The position numbers and the translations under genes were made by a program. Of a stretch of DNA of 12,728 nucleotides, positions 7,327 to 12,728 are shown one piece after another. Source of the DNA: Anaerotignum sp. Its GTDB lineage: Bacteria; Bacillota; Clostridia; Lachnospirales; Anaerotignaceae. The notes under the pieces were generated by a model that was given only the letters and a program-made list of their open reading frames with translations, was not told the origin of the DNA and searched no databases. How positions within the stretch are numbered: position 1 is the first letter of the stretch; each line of letters begins with the position of its first letter. Where the stretch lies: the NCBI GenBank assembly GCA_020024395.1, contig JAHHTV010000028.1, positions 1 through 12,728 on the forward strand, in the 5' to 3' direction.

Positions 7327-8589
7327 ATGAAAGTCATGGTTGTTGGCAGTGGCGGCAGAGAACACACGATTGTGAAAAAAATTAGAGAAAATAAAGAGGT
7401 AACAGAATTATATGTGTTGCCTGGAAATGGTGGCATGACACAAGATGCGGTTTGCGTAGATATTGGTGCAAAAGATATAGATGGTTTGGTGGCATTTGTA
7501 AAAGAGAAACAGATTGATTTTGCAGTTGTTGCACCAGATGACCCTTTGGTTTTGGGGGCTGTGGATGCTTTGGAAGATGTTGGTGTGCCTTGTTTTGGGC
7601 CAAATAAAAATGCAGCAATACTGGAAGGTAGCAAGGTATTTTCCAAAAATTTGATGAAAAAATACCATATTCCAACAGCAGAATATGCAGTGTTTGATAG
7701 TGCAAGCGATGCTTTGGCATATTTGGAAAATGCACCTATTCCAACCGTTATCAAAGCAGATGGTTTGGCACTTGGAAAAGGCGTTATCATTGCAGAAACA
7801 AGAGAAGATGCAAAAAAAGCGGTACATACTATTATGGAAGATAAAGTATTTGGCAAAAGCGGCGACCATATTGTGATAGAGGAGTTTTTGACAGGTCCAG
7901 AAGTTTCTGTGCTGGCATTTACAGATGGCAAAACCATGATACCGATGATTTCTTCTATGGATCACAAAAGAGCTTTAGATGGTGATAAAGGCTTGAATAC
8001 AGGTGGTATGGGTACGGTGGCACCAAATCCGTATTATACAGAAGAAATTGCAAAAGAATGTATGGAAACCATATTCCTGCCCACAATGCAAGCGATGAAT
8101 GAAGAAGGAAGAACATTCAAAGGCTGTTTGTATTTTGGTTTGATGTTGACACCAAACGGCCCGAAAGTAATTGAATATAACTGCCGTTTTGGTGACCCTG
8201 AAACACAAGTGGTATTGCCATTATTGGAAAGTGATTTGTTGACCATTATGCAGCATATTGCAAATGGCACACTTGCCGAAACAGAAGTGAAATTTAGTGA
8301 TAAAGCGGCTTGCTGTGTGATTATGGCATCAGAAGGCTACCCACAAAGCTATGAAACAGGATTTCAAATTACATTGCCAGAAAAACATGATAATATATTC
8401 ATTGCAGGTGCAAAACAAAAAGATGGTGTATTGGTGACAGGCGGCGGTCGTGTGTTGGGTGTGACAGAAGTGGCTGATACATTGGCAGATGCTGTGAAAC
8501 AGGCATATCAAACTGTGGAAAACGTAAAATTTGCAAATGCATATTACAGAAAAGATATTGGACAAAAAGCCTTAGCGGCGGAGGTGTAA
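7327..8589 (+). CDS. purD: GAR synthetase (PurD)
   Basis: Phosphoribosylamine-glycine ligase, the second step, joining glycine to phosphoribosylamine with ATP. The 420-residue protein has the usual ATP-grasp layout: an N-terminal Rossmann-like domain opening with MKVMVVGSGGREH at 1-13, PGNGGM at 32-37, the lid-forming segment PTVIKADGLALGKGVIIAE at 139-157, DHKRALDGDKGLNTGGMG at 212-229, and the family signature NCRFGDPETQ at 285-294. The final domain (about residues 330-420) is the small beta-barrel cap. GGGAGG at 7311-7316 supports the start, 10 bases ahead. It follows the transformylase by 19 bases and is followed by purL after only 5 bases, with the purL ribosome site inside the last purD codons, so the two are probably translated together. 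Confidence 0.98.
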   Translation: MKVMVVGSGGREHTIVKKIRENKEVTELYVLPGNGGMTQDAVCVDIGAKDIDGLVAFVKEKQIDFAVVAPDDPLVLGAVDALEDVGVPCFGPNKNAAILEGSKVFSKNLMKKYHIPTAEYAVFDSASDALAYLENAPIPTVIKADGLALGKGVIIAETREDAKKAVHTIMEDKVFGKSGDHIVIEEFLTGPEVSVLAFTDGKTMIPMISSMDHKRALDGDKGLNTGGMGTVAPNPYYTEEIAKECMETIFLPTMQAMNEEGRTFKGCLYFGLMLTPNGPKVIEYNCRFGDPETQVVLPLLESDLLTIMQHIANGTLAETEVKFSDKAACCVIMASEGYPQSYETGFQITLPEKHDNIFIAGAKQKDGVLVTGGGRVLGVTEVADTLADAVKQAYQTVENVKFANAYYRKDIGQKALAAEV

Positions 8590-8594
8590 CATAT

Positions 8595-11500
8595 ATGGTT
8601 TACAGAATTTATGTGGAAAAGAAACAGGGATTGCAAACAGAAGCAGATGGATTGCGTCATGATTTGGTGAACTTGCTTGGTATTAAAAATTTGGAAAGAC
8701 TGCGTATATTAAATCGTTATGATGTGGAACAGATTGAAAAAGATTTGTTTACACGTTGCATTGATAAGGTGTTTTCTGAGCCACAGCTTGATAATGTGAT
8801 GACAGAAATACCAAAAGATGGAGCAGCTGTGTTTGCTGTGGAATTTTTGCCAGGGCAGTTTGACCAAAGAGCAAATTCTGCGGCAGAATGTATTCAGATT
8901 ATATCCAAAAAAGAAAGACCTTTGGTAAAAAGTGCAAAAGTATATCTGTTGTATGGCAATTTGACAGCACAAGAAATAGATACTGTAAAAGCATATGTTA
9001 TCAATCCTGTGGAAACCAGAGAGGCAAATTTGGAAACTGTGGATACATTGGAAATGGTGTATGAAATGCCAAAATCTGTGGCTGTGTTGGACGGTTTTTG
9101 TGATATGCCTGATGCAGCATTGCAGGAATTTATTGCAAAACAAGGTTTGGCAATGGATTTTGATGATATAAAAGTGTGTCAAAAATATTTCCAACAAGAA
9201 AATCGTGAACCAACCATTACAGAAATTAAAATGATTGATACGTATTGGTCTGACCACTGCCGTCATACAACATTTTTGACAACCATTGATGATGTAAAAT
9301 TTGAAGATACTTTGCTAGAAAAAGCATATCAAGAATATTTGCAGGCAAGAGAAACAATTGGTAGAACAAAGCCTATCAATTTGATGGATATGGGTACGAT
9401 TGTTGCGAAACTGCTCAAACAGCAAGGAAAATTGGAAAAATTGGACGAGTCCGAAGAAATCAATGCTTGTACTGTGAAAATTGATGTGGAAGTGGGCGAC
9501 AGAACCGAAAAATGGTTGTTGTTGTTCAAAAATGAAACACACAACCACCCTACCGAAATTGAGCCTTTTGGTGGTGCGGCAACTTGTATTGGTGGTGCAA
9601 TTCGTGACCCTTTGAGTGGTCGTTCTTATGTGTATGCGGCGATGCGTGTGACAGGGGCAGGCAATCCTTTGACACCTGTTTCTGAAACATTGGAGGGCAA
9701 ATTGCCACAACGTAAAATTGTGACAACCGCAGCAGCAGGATACAGCTCTTATGGCAATCAAATCGGCTTGGCAACAGGACAAGTGGATGAATTGTACCAT
9801 GATGGCTATGTTGCAAAAAGAATGGAAGTGGGAGCGGTGATTGGTGCAGCTCCTGCGGAAAATGTGCGTAGAGAACGTCCAGAAGATGGCGATATTGTCA
9901 TATTATTGGGTGGTAAAACAGGTCGTGACGGTTGTGGTGGTGCAACTGGTTCTTCCAAATCTCATACAACTGCTTCACTGGAAAGCTGTGGTGCAGAAGT
10001 ACAAAAAGGCAATGCACCAGAAGAAAGAAAATTGCAAAGATTGTTCCGTAATGCAGAAGCATCAAAACTGATTAAAAGATGTAATGACTTTGGTGCTGGT
10101 GGTGTTTCTGTTGCCATTGGCGAATTGGCTGATGGTTTGGAAATCAATTTGAATGCAGTACCAAAAAAATATGAAGGTTTGGATGGTACAGAATTGGCAA
10201 TCAGTGAGTCACAAGAACGTATGGCAGTTGTGGTTGCGGCAGAAGATGTAAAGCGGTTCAAAGAATTGGCATATAATGAAAATTTGGAAGCAACCGTTGT
10301 AGCTGAAGTAAAAGCAAATCCTTATTTGGTGATGTATTGGAATGGCGAAAAAATTGTGAATATTTCCAGAGCATTTTTGGATTCCAATGGCGCAGAAAAA
10401 CATATTTCTATTGCACCAGAAGCACCAAAAACATTTGCAAAAGAAATTGGTAAAGATTTCAAAGAAAGTTATTTGGATTTGGCAGGCGATTTGAATGTAT
10501 GCTCCAAACGTGGACTTTCCGAACGTTTTGATTCTACCATTGGTGCTGGTACGGTGTTGATGCCTTTTGGCGGAAAATACCAAAGAACACCCATTCAAGC
10601 AATGGTAAATAAAATTTCTATGGAAAAAGATACTGCAAAAACTTGTTCTGTGATGGCATGGGGCTACAATCCGTATATTGCAGAAAAAAGCCCATTCCAT
10701 AGTGCGTATTTGGCAGTTGTGGAATCTGTTTCCAAATTGGTGGCAACAGGGGCAAAATTTGAAGATGTGTATTTGTCATTCCAAGAATATTTTGAAAAAC
10801 CAATGAAAGATGCCAAACGTTGGGGCAAACCGATGGCAGCACTTTTGGGTGCATTTATGGCACAAAAAGGATTGGAAATTGCGGCAATTGGTGGAAAAGA
10901 TTCTATGAGTGGTACGTTTGAACAAATTGATGTACCACCTACATTGATTTCATTTGCTGTGACAACAGAAAAGACAGAAAATATTATTTCTCCTGAATTT
11001 AAGGAAGAAGGACATCAAGTGGTGTTACTGAAACCAGAATATGATGAAAATGGATTGCCGACAACAGAAAGCTTGAAAGCGTTGTTTGCAAAAGTGAATG
11101 ATTTGATGCGTCAGGGTAAGGTGTGTGCAGCATATACACCAACATATGGCGGCGTTGCAGAAGCGATATTGAAAATGGCGATGGGTAATCATATTGGTTT
11201 TACATATGCAGATAATATGAAACAAGAAGATATTTTCGGCTACTGCTATGGTGGTTTTGTGCTGGAATTGCATTGTGATGAAACAATCGGTATGACATTG
11301 GGCAGAACAGGCGGCAAAGATATTGTCAAAGATGGTGTGGTAATTTCTTTGCAAGAATTGTGTGATGTATACGAAAATAAATTGGAAGAAATTTATCCTT
11401 GCAATATTAAAACAGAACAAAAAGAAATTCCAACATTGACATACCATGCAGAAAAATTTGCAAAACCTCGGTTGCAGTTTGCAAAACCAAAAGTTTTGAT

Positions 11501-12281
11501 ACCTGTGTTCCCTGGTACAAACTGTGAATATGACTCTGCAAAAGCGATGGAACGTGCAGGTGCAAAAGCAGAAATATTTGTTATTAACAATTTGTCTGCG
11601 TCAGGTATTGCGAATTCTGTGGAAACATTTGCAAAAAAATTGCAGGATAGTCAGATGATATTTATTCCAGGTGGTTTTTCTGGTGGCGATGAACCAGATG
11701 GCTCTGGTAAATTTATTACTGCATTTTTCCGCAATCCAGAGGTCAAAGAAGCTGTGACAGCATTGTTGGAAGATAAAGATGGTTTGATTTGTGGGATTTG
11801 TAATGGTTTCCAAGCGTTGATTAAATTGGGCTTAGTACCTTATGGGAAAATTATAGATACAGATGAAAATTCTCCAACGCTGACATACAATACCATACAC
11901 AGACACCAGTCGAAATTGGTGCGTACACGTTTGGCAACAAATAATTCCCCTTGGTTGTCTAATGTGCAGGTGGGAGATATTTTCACAGTACCAATTTCTC
12001 ACGGGGAAGGTCGTTTGCTGGCAGATGAAACACTGTTGAAAAAACTGGCAGAAAATGGACAGATATTGACACAATATGTGGATGATGCAGGTAATCCGAC
12101 AAATGATATTCAATATAATCCAAATGGTTCTGCATTTGCGATAGAAGGTTTGCTTTCTCCAGATGGTCGTGTGCTTGGGAAAATGGGGCATTCTGAACGT
12201 ATTGCAGATGGTTTGTATCGTAATGTGAATGGAGAATTTGATATGAAATTGTTCCGCTCTGCGGTAGATTATTGGAAATAA
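8595..12281 (+). CDS. purL: Single-chain FGAM synthase (PurL, large type with glutaminase domain)
   Basis: Phosphoribosylformylglycinamidine synthase, converting FGAR to FGAM with glutamine and ATP. At 1228 residues it is the large fused form, here of the Clostridium/Streptococcus clade judging by its N-terminus. Domains in order: a PurS-like region (about 1-160), a linker, two tandem AIRS-like synthetase halves (about 230-950) and a class I glutaminase (about 965-1228). Key motifs are DTYWSDHCRHTTF at 215-227, KNETHNHPTEIEPFGG at 312-327, GGKDSMSGTF in the second half, PGGFSGGD at 1025-1032 (oxyanion region), the nucleophile Cys1069 in CGICNGF, and His1199 with Glu1201 in GHSER. GGAGG at 8580-8584 lies 10 bases before the ATG. 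No purS or purQ is present or required. It is the last gene of the operon, ending 26 bases before a strong hairpin. Its product feeds PurM. Confidence 0.98.
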   Translation: MVYRIYVEKKQGLQTEADGLRHDLVNLLGIKNLERLRILNRYDVEQIEKDLFTRCIDKVFSEPQLDNVMTEIPKDGAAVFAVEFLPGQFDQRANSAAECIQIISKKERPLVKSAKVYLLYGNLTAQEIDTVKAYVINPVETREANLETVDTLEMVYEMPKSVAVLDGFCDMPDAALQEFIAKQGLAMDFDDIKVCQKYFQQENREPTITEIKMIDTYWSDHCRHTTFLTTIDDVKFEDTLLEKAYQEYLQARETIGRTKPINLMDMGTIVAKLLKQQGKLEKLDESEEINACTVKIDVEVGDRTEKWLLLFKNETHNHPTEIEPFGGAATCIGGAIRDPLSGRSYVYAAMRVTGAGNPLTPVSETLEGKLPQRKIVTTAAAGYSSYGNQIGLATGQVDELYHDGYVAKRMEVGAVIGAAPAENVRRERPEDGDIVILLGGKTGRDGCGGATGSSKSHTTASLESCGAEVQKGNAPEERKLQRLFRNAEASKLIKRCNDFGAGGVSVAIGELADGLEINLNAVPKKYEGLDGTELAISESQERMAVVVAAEDVKRFKELAYNENLEATVVAEVKANPYLVMYWNGEKIVNISRAFLDSNGAEKHISIAPEAPKTFAKEIGKDFKESYLDLAGDLNVCSKRGLSERFDSTIGAGTVLMPFGGKYQRTPIQAMVNKISMEKDTAKTCSVMAWGYNPYIAEKSPFHSAYLAVVESVSKLVATGAKFEDVYLSFQEYFEKPMKDAKRWGKPMAALLGAFMAQKGLEIAAIGGKDSMSGTFEQIDVPPTLISFAVTTEKTENIISPEFKEEGHQVVLLKPEYDENGLPTTESLKALFAKVNDLMRQGKVCAAYTPTYGGVAEAILKMAMGNHIGFTYADNMKQEDIFGYCYGGFVLELHCDETIGMTLGRTGGKDIVKDGVVISLQELCDVYENKLEEIYPCNIKTEQKEIPTLTYHAEKFAKPRLQFAKPKVLIPVFPGTNCEYDSAKAMERAGAKAEIFVINNLSASGIANSVETFAKKLQDSQMIFIPGGFSGGDEPDGSGKFITAFFRNPEVKEAVTALLEDKDGLICGICNGFQALIKLGLVPYGKIIDTDENSPTLTYNTIHRHQSKLVRTRLATNNSPWLSNVQVGDIFTVPISHGEGRLLADETLLKKLAENGQILTQYVDDAGNPTNDIQYNPNGSAFAIEGLLSPDGRVLGKMGHSERIADGLYRNVNGEFDMKLFRSAVDYWK

Positions 12282-12307
12282 AAAAGTTATTTTGATTGAG
12301 AAACTGT

Positions 12308-12350
12308 ATCAGCAGCATCTAAAATGTAGATGCTGCTGATTTTATATTTT
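12308..12350 (+). terminator. Rho-independent terminator of the purine operon
   Basis: A perfect 14-bp inverted repeat (left arm 12308-12321, loop AAATG at 12322-12326, right arm 12327-12340) is followed at once by TTTATATTTT. It begins 26 bases after the purL stop and precedes the promoter of the next gene, so it should end the purine transcript. The T run is interrupted by two A residues. The stem has mixed composition, with the GCAGC block giving most of its strength. Confidence 0.9.
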
Positions 12351-12363
12351 GATGATATGTTGT

Positions 12364-12380
12364 AGCAACAGATAGTTGCT
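12364..12380. repeat. Inverted repeat at the regulator promoter, possible operator
   Basis: AGCAAC and GTTGCT form a perfect 6-bp inverted repeat with a 5-base spacer (AGATA). Its last base is the first base of the candidate -35 box. XRE-family regulators often bind such short dyads at their own promoters, so autoregulation is possible. This is inferred from position and symmetry only, and a 6-bp repeat can occur by chance. Confidence 0.4.
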
Positions 12381-12408
12381 TGCATAGGGAGAAAAACGAT
12401 GGCATAAT
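12380..12408 (+). promoter_or_regulatory. Sigma-70-like promoter of the XRE regulator gene
   Basis: TTGCAT at 12380-12385 and CATAAT at 12403-12408 are separated by exactly 17 bases, and each differs from consensus at only one or two positions. The site lies after the purine terminator and about 20 bases before the start codon of the regulator, so the leader would be very short. Confidence 0.65.
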
Positions 12409-12414
12409 GTTTAT

Positions 12415-12420
12415 GAGGTG
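12415..12420 (+). promoter_or_regulatory. Ribosome binding site that sets the regulator start
   Basis: GAGGTG lies 9 bases before the ATG at 12430. An in-frame ATG at 12421 immediately abuts the site and cannot be used efficiently, so the start at 12430 is preferred. Confidence 0.65.
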
Positions 12421-12429
12421 ATGCATGAT

Positions 12430-12728
12430 ATGGAAACAAAAGATATAATACTGACACTTAGAACAAAAAATGGATTGTCACAAGAAGAACTTGCAAAAAA
12501 AGTTTATGTGACACGACAAGCGGTATCTCGTTGGGAAAAAGGTGAAACGGTTCCAAATACAGAAACTTTGAAACAATTATCAAAGCTGTTTGATGTTTCC
12601 ATTCATACATTGTTAGGTTGTCCGCAAAAACGTATTTGTCAATGTTGTGGTATGCCACTGGATGACGCTTTCATGAGCAAGGAAACAGACAGTACATATA
12701 ATGAGGAGTATTGTAAATGGTGTTATAC
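12430..12728 (+). CDS. XRE-family transcriptional regulator with C-terminal zinc ribbon (partial)
   Basis: The first 99 residues of a protein cut by the right edge. Residues 6-62 form a Cro/C1-type helix-turn-helix: LRTKNGLSQEELAKKVYVTR leads into QAVSRWEKGETVPNTETL, with the typical recognition-helix pattern and the following SKLFDVSIHTLLG. A putative zinc ribbon begins directly after it, with Cys70 and Cys73 (in CQCCGMPL) and Cys95 and Cys98 (in YCKWCY). This matches the CGMPL...EYCxxC pattern of the small zinc-ribbon domain found behind HTH domains in many clostridial regulators. It has its own promoter downstream of the operon terminator, so it is likely a separate unit and need not control purine genes. 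Its ligand and targets are unknown. The ribbon might sense a metal, a thiol-active compound or redox state, but nothing in the sequence decides this. Confidence 0.9.
   Translation, partial: METKDIILTLRTKNGLSQEELAKKVYVTRQAVSRWEKGETVPNTETLKQLSKLFDVSIHTLLGCPQKRICQCCGMPLDDAFMSKETDSTYNEEYCKWCY

Noticed and set aside
6963..7937. Long open frame of 324 codons on the minus strand across the transformylase-purD junction
   Set aside because: It lies antisense to two clearly functional genes, matches no family I recognise, and arises because the minus-strand frame avoids stops in this AT-rich coding sequence.
1..12281. Signs of a mobile element, horizontal island, CRISPR array or RNA gene within the operon
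   Set aside because: Composition and codon use look even throughout by eye, no direct or terminal repeats or integrase-like frames are seen, and the genes are packed with no space for other elements.
12421..12429. Alternative start of the XRE regulator at the ATG at 12421
   Set aside because: It directly abuts the GAGGTG ribosome site, leaving no spacer. The ATG at 12430 has a normal 9-base spacing.

Overview
The window is an AT-rich stretch from what looks like a low-GC Firmicute, most likely an anaerobic member of Clostridia (Lachnospirales or a relative). I base this on base composition, strong AGGAGG-type ribosome binding sites, the long single-chain PurL of the Clostridium/Streptococcus type, a split purH, and a HTH plus zinc-ribbon regulator of a kind common in Clostridia. 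I cannot name a genus from the sequence.

About 96% of the window (positions 1-12281) is one tightly packed, all-plus-strand de novo purine biosynthesis operon: the last 17 codons of an unidentified upstream gene (possibly purE), then purC, purF, purM, purN, a purO-type IMP cyclohydrolase, purB, a stand-alone AICAR transformylase (the C-terminal half of a normal PurH), purD and purL. Gaps inside the operon run from a 7-base overlap to about 30 bases. No terminator or convincing promoter lies between the genes, and nearly every gene has its own good ribosome binding site. A perfect 14-bp hairpin followed by a T-rich run closes the operon just after purL.

Together the genes cover PRPP to IMP except the AIR carboxylation step (PurE), which may be the cut-off gene at the left edge. 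The order of action is PurF (PRPP to phosphoribosylamine), PurD (GAR), PurN (FGAR), PurL (FGAM), PurM (AIR), [PurE, CAIR], PurC (SAICAR), PurB (AICAR), transformylase (FAICAR) and PurO (IMP). There are no purS or purQ genes, and none are needed because PurL carries its own glutaminase domain. The operon promoter and any purine-responsive leader lie upstream of the window.

After the terminator a separate unit begins. It has a sigma-70-like promoter, a perfect 6-bp inverted repeat touching the -35 box, and the start of an XRE-family regulator with a C-terminal zinc ribbon, cut by the right edge.

I found no sign of a mobile element, CRISPR array, RNA gene or unknown multi-gene system. The most notable point is that the last two steps are carried out by a split pair (archaeal-type PurO plus a free transformylase) instead of the bifunctional PurH usual in bacteria, with purB placed between them.
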